Positions 8,838-19,451 of a stretch of DNA of 64,000 nt are shown here, one piece after another. Source of the DNA: Prescottella defluvii (GTDB taxonomy: Bacteria; Actinomycetota; Actinomycetes; Mycobacteriales; Mycobacteriaceae); assembly GCF_000738775.1 (NCBI RefSeq), contig NZ_JPOC01000007.1, positions 124,001-188,000 on the forward strand, written 5' to 3'. Position 1 is the stretch's first letter. Each line of letters opens with the position of its first letter. Below the pieces are notes generated by a model. That model was given only the letters and a program-made list of their open reading frames with translations, made no database searches and had not been told where the DNA came from. The position numbers and the translations under genes were made by a program.

Positions 8838-9365
8838 ATGGGATCGCCACATGTCGACAGCGCACCGGCCGGCACGCCACGGGAGACGCCGACCGGGTCC
8901 GCGGGACCCATCGCGGACAAGATGACCGCGATGCTCGAAGGGCGTTTTCCCGGCCTGGTCGGCATGCGAATCCTCGACGCATCGGCTACGGCGGCCACGG
9001 GCGAACTGACCGTTCGCGAAGAGTTGCTGGCGCCGAACGGCTACCTGCACGCGGCCACCGTCGTAGCCCTGGCCGACACGGTGTGCGGTGTCGGCGCACG
9101 GTTGGCGCTGCCCGCCGAGGCATCCGGATTCACCACACTCGAACTCAAGACCAACTACCTCGGCACCGCGCGGTCCGGGACGGTCACCGTGGTGGCGGCA
9201 CTCGTCCACCTCGGACGGCGCACCCAGGTGTGGGACGCCACGGTCCGTGACGACACCGGGCGGGCGATCGCCCTCTTCCGCTGCACTCAGATGGTGCTGT
9301 ACCAAACAGCACCGCAACAGCATTCATCGAAACGATCCGATCTCGACACCACCGAAGCGGAGTAG
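8838..9365 (+). CDS. Hotdog-fold thioesterase (PaaI/YbgC-like), 175 aa
   Basis: A single hotdog domain (about 35-160) has the helix segment NGYLHAATVVALADTVCGVGA and the strands LELKTNYLGTARSGTVTVVA, typical of PaaI-type acyl-CoA thioesterases that release CoA from stalled intermediates. The first 25 residues are low-complexity. The start at 8838 is set by tight coupling to the ligase (TGA CC ATG) and by the position of the domain; no stop codon blocks a longer frame, but that would overlap the ligase by 195 bases. It is followed after two bases by the dioxygenase gene. In PAA-type pathways such enzymes protect the CoA pool. Confidence 0.82.
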   Translation: MGSPHVDSAPAGTPRETPTGSAGPIADKMTAMLEGRFPGLVGMRILDASATAATGELTVREELLAPNGYLHAATVVALADTVCGVGARLALPAEASGFTTLELKTNYLGTARSGTVTVVAALVHLGRRTQVWDATVRDDTGRAIALFRCTQMVLYQTAPQQHSSKRSDLDTTEAE

Positions 9366-9367
9366 CC

Positions 9368-10849
9368 ATGACTACCACCCAGCCCGGTGCCGACGGCGGC
9401 CTCGTCGCCGTCGCGCGCCCGGTCGACACCACCGACGACAACCCGTACACCCTCGGAGTGTTCGCGCCGATCGCCGACGAACTGACCCTGGACGACCTCA
9501 CCGTCATCGGTGAGATCCCCAAGGATCTCAACGGCGTGTATCTCCGTAACGGCCCGAACCGCCAGTTCGAGGCTCCGGGCCGCTACCACATGTTCGACGG
9601 TGACGGCATGATCCATGCGGCCCACTTCGAGAACGGGAAGGTGCGCTACACCAACCGGTACGTCCGGACCAAGGCCTTCCAGGAGGAGTCCGAGGCCGGC
9701 CGCGCCCTGTGGACCGGACTCATGGAAAACCCGAAGGACAATCCGTGGGGCAACGGCCACGGCCTGGGAATCAAGGATTCCGGGAACACCGACGTCATCT
9801 ACCATCGCGGTGAGATCCTCGCGACCTGGTACCTGTGCGGCACGCCGTACAGCATCGACCCGTTGTCACTGGAAACGCTGGGCGCGCAGGACTTCCTGGG
9901 TACCTTCGCCGGTGACATGATGGCCCACCCGAAGGTCGACGAGGCCACCGGCGAACTGATCTGGTTCGACTACGGCCCCGACCAGGACTACCTGGGCTAC
10001 GGCATCATCGGCGCCGACGGCACGCAGACGCACCGCACGCAGATCGACCTGCCGGGTCCCCGACTCCCGCACGACATCGGGATCACCGAGAACTACTCCA
10101 TCCTGATGGACCTGCCGCTGGTGCAGGACCACGACGCACGCCGGGCCGGCAAGTACCGGATCTTCTACGACCAGGAGCTCCCCGCTCGGTTCGCCGTCGT
10201 CCCCCGCCACGGCAACGGCAGCGACGTGCGGTGGTTCGAGGTGAAGCCCTGCTACATCTACCACGTCGTCAACTCGTGGGAAGAGGGCGACGAGATCGTC
10301 ATGGACGTGTGCCGGGTCAAGAACCCCCAGCACCAGACGACGTTCGCCTCGCCGCTGTCGAACATGCTCGCGTACATGCGACTCGACGCACAGCTCTACC
10401 GGTACCGCCTCAACCTGCGCACCGGGGCGGCCGTCGAGTCCGCGCTCGACGACGCCAACATCGAGTTCCCGAGCGTGGATTCGCGGATCATGGGTCGCTC
10501 GCACCGGTACTCGTACAACATGAGCCTCGCCAACGAGCCGACACTGCTCTTCGACGGCATCGTGCGGTTCGACTCGCAGACCGGCGCCAAGGAGGAGCAC
10601 AAGTTCGGTTCCGGGCGTTGGGGTTCGGAGGCACCGTTCGCACCCCGCGACGGATCGACGGGCGAGACCGACGGCTACCTGGTGTGCTTCGTCAACGACG
10701 AAGCCGAGGACAAGGGCGAGATCAACATCTTCGACGCCGCGGATGTCGCCGCCGGACCCGTCGCCCGGGTCCTGCTGCCGCGCCGGGTGCCGTCCGGTTT
10801 CCACGCCACGTGGGTGCGCGCCGAGCAGCTGGCCGCGGCCGGCGCGTAG
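9368..10849 (+). CDS. Carotenoid oxygenase / lignostilbene dioxygenase family protein, 493 aa
   Basis: This is a seven-bladed beta-propeller non-haem Fe(II) dioxygenase of the RPE65/CCD family, which cleaves a conjugated C=C bond to two carbonyls. The N-terminal LNGVYLRNGPNRQFE and HMFDGDGMIHAAHF motifs are typical. The four iron-ligand histidines can be placed at about H187 (MAHPK), H235 (LPHDIG), H299 (YIYHVVN) and H479 (GFHATW). Bacterial members act on lignostilbenes, resveratrol, isoeugenol-like compounds or apocarotenoids. Here it sits in one operon with an aldehyde dehydrogenase, ligase and thiolases, so its aldehyde product is probably oxidised and shortened through CoA chemistry. Length is normal. 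Confidence 0.88.
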   Translation: MTTTQPGADGGLVAVARPVDTTDDNPYTLGVFAPIADELTLDDLTVIGEIPKDLNGVYLRNGPNRQFEAPGRYHMFDGDGMIHAAHFENGKVRYTNRYVRTKAFQEESEAGRALWTGLMENPKDNPWGNGHGLGIKDSGNTDVIYHRGEILATWYLCGTPYSIDPLSLETLGAQDFLGTFAGDMMAHPKVDEATGELIWFDYGPDQDYLGYGIIGADGTQTHRTQIDLPGPRLPHDIGITENYSILMDLPLVQDHDARRAGKYRIFYDQELPARFAVVPRHGNGSDVRWFEVKPCYIYHVVNSWEEGDEIVMDVCRVKNPQHQTTFASPLSNMLAYMRLDAQLYRYRLNLRTGAAVESALDDANIEFPSVDSRIMGRSHRYSYNMSLANEPTLLFDGIVRFDSQTGAKEEHKFGSGRWGSEAPFAPRDGSTGETDGYLVCFVNDEAEDKGEINIFDAADVAAGPVARVLLPRRVPSGFHATWVRAEQLAAAGA

Positions 10850-10858
10850 CGAGAGTGT

Positions 10859-10889
10859 GCCCTCGGCCCGCGCCGGACGGGCCGAGGGC
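10859..10889 (+). terminator. GC-rich hairpin inside the operon (partial terminator or processing site)
   Basis: A perfect 12-bp inverted repeat (GCCCTCGGCCCG and its complement) with a 7-base loop begins 10 bases after the dioxygenase stop. There is no clear T-run. It lies within a 74-bp gap before the third thiolase-like gene, so it could lower expression of that last gene or protect the upstream mRNA. Confidence 0.6.
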
Positions 10890-10923
10890 GCTACCCCTGC
10901 CAGACGACCACAAGGAGAAACAC

Positions 10924-12162
10924 ATGACCAATCCCGTCTACGTGCTGGGAGGCGCCCAGACCGACTTCGCCCGGAACTGGTCGAAGGAGGGGCTCGGCCT
11001 GGTCGACATGTTCGCCGAGACCGTGCCCGCAGCGTTGGCGGACGCGCGCGTCGACGACCTCGACGTCGGTGTCGTGCACGTGAGCAACCTGGCGGGAGAA
11101 CTCTTCGCCGGACAGGCCCAACTCGGTGGCATGGTGGTTGCGGCTGTACCGGGACTCGACGGGCTACCGAGCACGCGACACGAGGCGGCGTGCGCCTCCG
11201 GTAGCACTGCGGTGCTCGCCGCATGCGCGGATATCGAATCCGGTCGATACGACGTGGCACTGGTGGTCGGTGTCGAGCTGATGCGCAACGTGTCCGCCCA
11301 GACGGCCGCGGAGTACCTGGGTACCGCAGCATGGGCCGGGCGGGAGGCGCTGGGGGTGAAGTATCCGTGGCCCGCGCTCTTCGCCGACATCGCGCGGGAG
11401 TACGACCGGCGCTACGGCCTCGATCATGCGCATCTCGGGCGTTTCGCAGAGATTGCATTCGGCAACGGATCCCGCAACAGTCTTGCGCAGACACGGGATT
11501 GGGAGTTCCCGGCCGGCTCCTTCGACGTGAACGACGAAGTGAACCCCATCGTGGAGGGGATGCTGCGCAAGACCGACTGTGGACGTATCACCGACGGTGC
11601 CGCGGCCGTAGTGCTGGCGGGGCCGAACTTTGCACAGGCATGGGCACAGCGGACGGGAGCCGATCTCGACGGAGAAGCGACCATTGCAGGGTTCGGCCAC
11701 CGCACCGCGACCCTGCTGCTCGCGGACAAGATCGCCCAGAGCGCCGACCAGGACTACCTCTTCCCACACCTACGCGGAGCCGTCGAAGACGCCTACCGAC
11801 GCGCCGGGATAGCGGGCGTATCCGACCTGGACGTCGCCGAGATCCACGACTGCTTCACCATCAACGGTCTGGTCACCCTCGAGCACATCGGACTGGCAGA
11901 CCCGGGCAAGGGCGGCGAGGCGGTGATGGACGGCTCCATCGAACGCGGCGGACGACTACCGGTGAACCCCAGCGGCGGACTGCTGTCCCACGGGCACCCG
12001 GTCGGCGCCACCGGGATCCGGATGGTGCTCGACGCCGCACGGCAAGTCACCGGCCGAGCAGGAGACCATCAGGTCGACGACGCCCGACGCGCCCTCACCG
12101 TGAACATCGGTGGATCCTTCACGACGGCGGTGTCCACAGTCGTCATCCGAGGCACCCGGTGA
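10924..12162 (+). CDS. Thiolase-like protein of the SCP2/lipid-transfer type, 412 aa
   Basis: The thiolase fold is of the SCPx-like group. Visible motifs are the nucleophile loop EAACASGSTAV (C90), EIHDCFTINGL (H308-D309-C310), the histidine in SHGHPVGATG (H358), and a C-terminal NIGGSF in place of the usual CxG. In this subfamily the HDCF cysteine is thought to replace the missing C-terminal cysteine, so activity is possible; many relatives are annotated acetyl-CoA acetyltransferase. AAGGAG lies 6 bases upstream of ATG 10924. It is the last gene of the rightward operon and ends 24 bp before a strong terminator. It could act on bulky aromatic or branched 3-ketoacyl-CoA. Confidence 0.85.
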   Translation: MTNPVYVLGGAQTDFARNWSKEGLGLVDMFAETVPAALADARVDDLDVGVVHVSNLAGELFAGQAQLGGMVVAAVPGLDGLPSTRHEAACASGSTAVLAACADIESGRYDVALVVGVELMRNVSAQTAAEYLGTAAWAGREALGVKYPWPALFADIAREYDRRYGLDHAHLGRFAEIAFGNGSRNSLAQTRDWEFPAGSFDVNDEVNPIVEGMLRKTDCGRITDGAAAVVLAGPNFAQAWAQRTGADLDGEATIAGFGHRTATLLLADKIAQSADQDYLFPHLRGAVEDAYRRAGIAGVSDLDVAEIHDCFTINGLVTLEHIGLADPGKGGEAVMDGSIERGGRLPVNPSGGLLSHGHPVGATGIRMVLDAARQVTGRAGDHQVDDARRALTVNIGGSFTTAVSTVVIRGTR

Positions 12163-12186
12163 CCACCGTCAGGGCGACGTACATGT

Positions 12187-12237
12187 AGCTGAAGGGTCCC
12201 TTCGTGCGCTGTCAGCGCACGAAGGGACCCTTCAGCT
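12187..12237. terminator. Strong bidirectional terminator, nested palindrome
   Basis: A perfect 25-bp inverted repeat with one unpaired central base lies between two converging genes (thiolase, plus; UvrA-like, minus). Each arm itself contains the palindrome GAAGGGTCCCTTC, so alternative small hairpins are possible in addition to the full stem. Confidence 0.88.
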
Positions 12238-12304
12238 GATGCTGGCGACGATCCTGAGAAGCGAGGACGGGGTCGCCGAACTTCGAATTGTCCGTACGCC
12301 GCAG

Positions 12305-14695
<2,391 letters not shown>

Positions 14696-15124
14696 CGTTG
14701 CTCCCTCTGCGTCGGGTCGGGCCGCCGTTGCGGCACGTCAGTTCGTCTCGTTGATGCGGAGCAGAAGTCCATGCCAGTCACGCTAAGTGCGGTGCGCGGG
14801 TCGGCGCTTCTCGATTCCTGACCGGTCGGGTGACGCACGACGACATCTCCTCCGCCGGCCGGGCCCGGTCCCGGTACACGCTCGGCGAGACAACGGACCT
14901 CGGTGACGCTGAGGTCGCCGCGGCGCAGCAGCGCGAGGTCACGCAGCCGCTGCGCTGCGTCGGGTCTGCTGGTCACCTGCGCGATCGTTCCCCGTCCGAC
15001 CGGAGTTGTCCACCGTGGCCGGGGTCGAACGGCTCGCGGATCCACGGATGTCGGGCCCCGATGTCACATACGGGCCGTGGCCGGTGTCTTCATGCCGAGG
15101 GCAATCGAGCGCAAGGAGGAAGTC
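14696..15124. other. 429-bp divergent intergenic region
   Basis: No convincing gene is seen. It separates the leftward UvrA-like gene from the rightward ECF41 operon and holds the ECF41-type promoter at 15062-15088 and the ribosome site AAGGAGGAAG just before 15125. The remaining bases show no repeat or hairpin that I can support. Confidence 0.6.
15062..15088 (+). promoter_or_regulatory. ECF41-type promoter of the CMD-sigJ operon
   Basis: TGTCACA (15062-15068), 16 bases, then TGTC (15085-15088). Group ECF41 sigma factors are known to autoregulate from a promoter of the form TGTCACA-N16-CGTC, so both elements and spacing agree apart from one base of the -10. The predicted transcript would start about 30 bases before the ATG, leaving room for the ribosome site. 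The sigma factor is the second gene of this operon. Confidence 0.75.
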
Positions 15125-15697
15125 ATGACAACCCGGATCCCGAAAGCACAGCTGACCGGCGTCTACGGCGCGATGATCAAGCGGATGTCCCGCCGGATGC
15201 TCGGCGATGTCGCCGAACCGGTCGAGGTGACGTGGCACAACCGGAAGGTGCTGAACTTCAGCTTCACCGTCGGTCGGAAGACACAGAAATGGGACAAGTG
15301 TGACGAGAATCTGAAGTCGTTCGCGCACATGGCGGTGGCGAGCCTCGTCGGCTGCAGCTTCTGCCTGGACTTCGGCTACTTCCACGCCCACAACGAGGGA
15401 CTCGACCTGACCAAGGCCCGCGAGGTGCCGCGCTGGCGCGAATCCGACGTCTTCACCCCGCTCGAGCGGGACGTCATGGAGTACGCCGAGGCGATGACCG
15501 TGACCCCGCCGACGGTGACCGACGAGATGTCGGCGCGGCTGCTCGAGCAGCTCGGTGCGCCCGCGCTGGTGGAACTGACCGCGTTCGTCGCGGTGGCGAA
15601 TCTGATGACCCGGACCAACACCGCGTTCGGCATCGAATCGCAGGGCTTCTCGACCGCGTGTGGCCTGGCACCGCTCGCCGTACGCTCGACGACATGA
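15125..15697 (+). CDS. Carboxymuconolactone decarboxylase-like CxxC protein (ECF41 partner), 190 aa
   Basis: An all-helical AhpD/CMD-fold protein with the redox-type motif VGCSFCLDFGYFHAH (C77, C80). The AhpD histidine four residues after the second cysteine is replaced by glycine; the next histidines are H87 and H89. Genes for such proteins are the standard neighbours of ECF41 sigma factors and are their main known targets. ATG 15125 has AAGGAGGAAG upstream, and the open frame above it has no site. The stop overlaps the sigma-factor start (ATGA), implying translational coupling. A role in peroxide or lactone chemistry is possible, but the biological substrate is unknown for the family. Confidence 0.88.
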   Translation: MTTRIPKAQLTGVYGAMIKRMSRRMLGDVAEPVEVTWHNRKVLNFSFTVGRKTQKWDKCDENLKSFAHMAVASLVGCSFCLDFGYFHAHNEGLDLTKAREVPRWRESDVFTPLERDVMEYAEAMTVTPPTVTDEMSARLLEQLGAPALVELTAFVAVANLMTRTNTAFGIESQGFSTACGLAPLAVRSTT

Positions 15698-16557
15698 CCG
15701 ACGACCCGTTCGTCACCCACCGCAGCCTGCTCTTCACCGTCGCCTACGAGATGCTCGGCTCCGCGGCCGACGCCGAGGACGTGGTGCAGGAGACGTGGCT
15801 GCGGTGGGCCGAGGTCGACCGGGCCGACGTACACGACCCGCGGGCCTATCTGGTCCGGATCGTCACCCGGCAGGCGTTGAACCGGCTCCGCACGGTGACG
15901 CGGCGCCGGGAGGACTACGTCGGCGAATGGCTACCCGAACCACTGCTCACCACCCCCGACGTGGCCGACGACGTCGAGTTGGCCGAGAACGTCTCCATCG
16001 CGATGCTCACCGTGCTGGAGACTCTTGGACCCGTCGAACGAGCGGTGTTCGTGCTGCACGAGGTGTTCGAGACGCCGTACCCGGAGATCGCCGAGGTGGT
16101 GGGCAAGACCCAGGCCGCGGTCCGGCAGATCGAGCACCGCGCCCGCGAACACGTCGCCGCGCGGCGCCCGCGGATGCAGGTCGACCGCGACCAACAGCAG
16201 GCGGCGGTCGACCGATTCCTGACCGCCGTCTCCACCGGCGACGTCCAGGGACTGATGGAGGTCCTCGCCCCCGACGTGGTGGTGATCGCCGACGGCGGCG
16301 GCATCGCGACGGCCGCCCGGAGGCCGATACTCGGGGCCCGGCGAGTGGCGGCGTTCCTGGCCCGCGCCGCGAAGATCCCGGACTTCACGACCACACCGAC
16401 GTACTACAACGGCATGCCGGGCCTTCGGATCGATGTCGGCGGCGAGGCGACCGCCGTGAGTATCGCCGTCGAGGACGGCCGGATCACCCGGGTCTATGCA
16501 ATCCGCAACCCGCACAAGCTGGAACGGCTCGACCAGACGTCGGAACTGCGGCGGTGA
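15694..16557 (+). CDS. sigJ: ECF41-family RNA polymerase sigma factor (SigJ-like), 287 aa
   Basis: Sigma region 2 (about 8-75, with AEDVVQETWLRWAEV) and region 4 (about 105-160, LGPVERAVFVLHEVFETPYPE and the HTH around VVGKTQAAVRQIEHR) are followed by a SnoaL-like C-terminal domain (about 175-285). That domain carries the two marks of ECF41: ADGGG in its first half and NPHKLERL near the end, equivalent to the conserved DGGG and NPDKL motifs. In this group the extension replaces an anti-sigma factor and tunes activity in cis. The ATG overlaps the upstream stop by four bases. The gene convergent with it begins 29 bases away. Confidence 0.92.
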   Translation: MTDDPFVTHRSLLFTVAYEMLGSAADAEDVVQETWLRWAEVDRADVHDPRAYLVRIVTRQALNRLRTVTRRREDYVGEWLPEPLLTTPDVADDVELAENVSIAMLTVLETLGPVERAVFVLHEVFETPYPEIAEVVGKTQAAVRQIEHRAREHVAARRPRMQVDRDQQQAAVDRFLTAVSTGDVQGLMEVLAPDVVVIADGGGIATAARRPILGARRVAAFLARAAKIPDFTTTPTYYNGMPGLRIDVGGEATAVSIAVEDGRITRVYAIRNPHKLERLDQTSELRR

Positions 16558-16586
16558 GCGGCGGCCGCGTCGCACCGCACGACGGT

Positions 16587-17294
16587 TCAGGCGCGGTCGG
16601 GCACCGGAGAGGGAATCCTGTCGGCGCGGTAGGAGTCACCGCTCCGGGTGGGGCGCCAGAGACGCCAGTGCTTCGCGGACAGCCGGAACGGGAGATGGTC
16701 CTGCACATGACGAGCACCGGGGGACAGTCGTTCGTCGGCAGGGAAGTTGAGCCACAAGGACATCGAGGATTCTGCCGTGCCGAGGGTTGCCCGTAGACCC
16801 GAGGCGCCGAGAAGCCGGCCGTACCCGTCCACGACGAAGCGACCGAACGCGTCGGGGGTGATGTCGGGGTAGGCGGCGCTGCCAGCCGGATCGACGAGAC
16901 GCACCTGCGCGCTGCAGGTCAGTGCAGCCAGTGAATGCCCGTGGGTCGTGACCGCGCCGGGACCGGTGGTGACGAGAACAGCGACCGCGCGGTCCACGGC
17001 CGCCGGTGGCACGTTCCACTCCGTGTGGGTTCGTGCACGGTGACGGGGCCCGCCGAAACACTCGGTGGCCACCGCCACCAACTGCTCGGTCGACGCGGGC
17101 GGCCCGCCGGCCGCGATCCGGAACGACCACGACACCGACGACACCGGTTCCGCGCAGGTCTCGAGAAAGCCCTGCACACGCCGAAATGCCTGGTCGGGGC
17201 GCTTGGTGCGGAGCGAGTGCGCGCCGCCCGCCGACGCCGGCAACCCGTCGTAGGTCACCACCTGTGGCGATGTCGTGACCGGTGTCCGCGTCAT
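16587..17294 (-). CDS. Hypothetical protein, 235 aa, coupled to a methyltransferase
   Basis: I do not recognise the family. The sequence is soluble, with no signal peptide or membrane span. Features are a central SSVSWSFRIAAGGPP strand region, FVVDGYGRLLGASGLRATLG, and a basic C-terminus (RLSAKHWRLWRPTRSGDSYR). The ATG at 17294 overlaps the methyltransferase stop (ATGA), so the two are translated together; an upstream extension in the same frame would bury itself in the methyltransferase gene. It could be a small enzyme or a binding partner of the methyltransferase, but nothing in the sequence decides this. Confidence 0.7.
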   Translation of the reverse strand: MTRTPVTTSPQVVTYDGLPASAGGAHSLRTKRPDQAFRRVQGFLETCAEPVSSVSWSFRIAAGGPPASTEQLVAVATECFGGPRHRARTHTEWNVPPAAVDRAVAVLVTTGPGAVTTHGHSLAALTCSAQVRLVDPAGSAAYPDITPDAFGRFVVDGYGRLLGASGLRATLGTAESSMSLWLNFPADERLSPGARHVQDHLPFRLSAKHWRLWRPTRSGDSYRADRIPSPVPDRA

Positions 17295-17920
17295 CCGCTC
17301 ATGGTAGGGGCGCGGGCGACGAGCGCGCCGTGCGGTCTGGGACCGAGGGTCGTCCGGGTATGTGTCTCGATCACCTCGAAGCCGGCCGCGACCAACTCCC
17401 GACCGAGTTCGGCCACCGGCCACCGATAGGCAGTGGTGGCGGCATGGTCGAAGGCCTCGACGGCGACTCCTTCGAAGAAGCCCACCAACAGTCCGCCGCC
17501 CGGCCGAATCACCCGCGCGAACTCGGCGAGCGGAACCCGGATGTCCTGCGGATCATGGTGAATGAGCGAATACCAGGACAGCACACCGCCCAGGGAGTCC
17601 GTCGCGGCGTCCAGAGCCTCGAAGCTGCCGACGTCGAACGAGAGGCCCGGATACTGCGTGCGGGCCCGTTCGACAAACTCCGGAACCAGATCGATCCCGC
17701 GCACATCCAGCCCGAGCTCGGCGAGGAAATCCGTCCACTGCCCCGGACCGCAGCCCGCGTCGAGCACGGGACCGGTCAGGGTGTCGGCCCAGCTGCACAC
17801 CAGTGCCCGATCGGACGGGTGTGCCGACGTCACGGAGCCGAATAGGTCCGTGTACTCCCGAGATTTGGCCGAGTACGACTCGCGGACGATGTCGCGTCGC
17901 CGGGCGCTCGTGATCTCCAT
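17291..17920 (-). CDS. Class I SAM-dependent methyltransferase, 209 aa
   Basis: A Rossmann-fold methyltransferase with motif I VLDAGCGPGQWTDFL (about 52-66), the acidic end of beta-2 in RGIDLVPEF, motif II-like LSWYSLIHH and motif III RVIRPGGGLLVGFFEG. It resembles the ubiE/Methyltransf_11 group and is at the short end of the usual length. The acceptor substrate is unknown. It lies 15 bp downstream of the NYN-domain gene and overlaps the next gene by four bases, so the three probably form one leftward operon. Confidence 0.85.
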   Translation of the reverse strand: MEITSARRRDIVRESYSAKSREYTDLFGSVTSAHPSDRALVCSWADTLTGPVLDAGCGPGQWTDFLAELGLDVRGIDLVPEFVERARTQYPGLSFDVGSFEALDAATDSLGGVLSWYSLIHHDPQDIRVPLAEFARVIRPGGGLLVGFFEGVAVEAFDHAATTAYRWPVAELGRELVAAGFEVIETHTRTTLGPRPHGALVARAPTMSG

Positions 17921-17935
17921 GCCGTCGATGATCGC

Positions 17936-18937
17936 TCAGTCCTCGCCGTACTTCTCCCAGAAGCGTGCACGCAACCGATACCGGATCCCCTCGTCCAAGT
18001 CGTACTTCTGCATCACGTCGGACGCGTCGAGCAGAAGTGCCCGGTCGATGTCGCGGGGGATCGACGGCCTCGCACGCTGAAGTTCCAGCTTGGCGTCCGA
18101 CGTCGCACTCTCCTGGAACGACGCGATGACCCGCATCACGACCTCGTCGACCAGCCGATCCTGCTCGTGGTGTTCGTCGTCGCCGTACCCCGCAAGCCCG
18201 CGTCCCGGGGACCCCGTCGAGACGCTGTAGGCGAGCACGCTCGTCGGGCGCGGGGCCGCCGGACCATGCGGCATGGACGCCAGGTCGAGCGGAGTCCGGA
18301 CGCTCGGCCGCGGTCGCGGTCCCGGGACCGCCGCCGGAGTCGGGGGCGCAGTCGTCGGCGCCGGTGCGGCCGTCTCGGGCACCGGCTGACGATCGACCTT
18401 CATCACCGCGGCATCGATGGCCGCGCCGTCGATACTGTCGAGTTCGTCGGCGGCCCGGATCAGGTGCCGGCTCACCCCGTGCGGCTTGCCGCCGACGGTG
18501 GGCACTGCGAGCACCACCACCTGAACCCCGTGCACCTGAGCATCTTCCACCGCTTCGGCTAGATCGTCGTCGCCCGAGACGAGGAAGAACACGTCGGATG
18601 CCCCGTTGCGGGCGTGCGCCACGAGGTCCAGCCCGATCCGGAGATCCACACCCTTCTGCTCGCCGTTCACACCGAACCGTCCGAGCCGCAGTTTGACCTT
18701 CGAGAGCTCGCCGATGCGCTCCTGCTGCGCATCCGGGACGCCGTTGCGGGCCGAGTCGTACCAGTGGACCCGCAACACGGGCAGTCCCGACCGGGCTTCG
18801 GCGACGTCCACCAGTGAGTTGATCATCGTGGAGTAGTCGACATGGATCCCTGCCCGCAGTGAGGTACCGGTGACGCGAGTCGCGGCGGAGGCAAGCAGAT
18901 ACCCGGCATCTACGTAGAGGGAGCAAGTCGACCGCAT
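17936..18937 (-). CDS. NYN/PIN-like domain protein, putative RNase, 333 aa
   Basis: The N-terminal half (about 1-175) is a NYN (LabA-like) domain: YVDAGYLLASAA at the start, KGVDLRIGLDLVAHA and LVSGDDDLAEAVEDA carry the acidic residues that bind metal in PIN-like nucleases. A proline/alanine-rich linker (about 190-235) joins a charged C-terminal region (about 255-333, MRVIASFQESATSDAKLEL...). The start is ATG 18937, just before the domain; the open frame continues upstream without support. These proteins are thought to cleave structured RNA, but the target here is unknown. It is probably the first gene of the operon with the methyltransferase. Confidence 0.82.
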   Translation of the reverse strand: MRSTCSLYVDAGYLLASAATRVTGTSLRAGIHVDYSTMINSLVDVAEARSGLPVLRVHWYDSARNGVPDAQQERIGELSKVKLRLGRFGVNGEQKGVDLRIGLDLVAHARNGASDVFFLVSGDDDLAEAVEDAQVHGVQVVVLAVPTVGGKPHGVSRHLIRAADELDSIDGAAIDAAVMKVDRQPVPETAAPAPTTAPPTPAAVPGPRPRPSVRTPLDLASMPHGPAAPRPTSVLAYSVSTGSPGRGLAGYGDDEHHEQDRLVDEVVMRVIASFQESATSDAKLELQRARPSIPRDIDRALLLDASDVMQKYDLDEGIRYRLRARFWEKYGED

Positions 18938-19130
18938 GCGCACACTATGACACGCACGACCGTCACCTACGGCGAACTTCCCGACCTTCACGATCTACCG
19001 ACCGAGCCCAGCGAGCCCAGCAAGCCGCGGCGGCGGACCACAGGACCGCGAATCCGATTCCTTCACTGCCGGATTGCCGAATCACCACTCGCACGGGAAC
19101 CGGCCACCGCCAGCGGGATTCCCACGCGTG

Positions 19131-19451
19131 TCAGGCCTTCCCGGTGGTACCCCGCTGCGCCGCCTCCACCAGTTCCCGGAGAATCGCCAGTTCCGCTTCG
19201 AGTGCCGACCGACCCCGCTTGGTGATCGACACCCATGTCCGCGCCCTCCCTGCGGACCCCTTCTTGTCGATCGCGACGAGTCGCGCGTCGGACAGCACCG
19301 TGAGGTGACGCGAAAGGTTACCGGCGGTGAGTCCGAGGGCCTGACGGATGAAGACGAAATCGACGGAGTCGGCTTCCGCGAGAACGGCGAGAATCCCCAG
19401 CCGGTTTCGTTGGTGCACAACATCATCGAGCCCATTGGTGGGATGTGACAT
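19131..19451 (-). CDS. Winged-helix transcriptional regulator, 106 aa
   Basis: A compact ArsR/MarR-like winged helix: NRLGILAVLAEADSVDFVFI (helices 1-2), LGLTAGNLSRHLTVLSDARLV (recognition helix) and a wing with GRARTWVSITKRGRSALEAE, matching the HTH_27 type of short DNA-binding proteins. The ATG at 19451 shares one base with the stop of the membrane-protein gene before it (TGATG), so the two are co-translated. This regulator-with-membrane-protein pair recurs in Actinobacteria and is probably autoregulated through the inverted repeat at 20161-20199. Confidence 0.88.
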   Translation of the reverse strand: MSHPTNGLDDVVHQRNRLGILAVLAEADSVDFVFIRQALGLTAGNLSRHLTVLSDARLVAIDKKGSAGRARTWVSITKRGRSALEAELAILRELVEAAQRGTTGKA

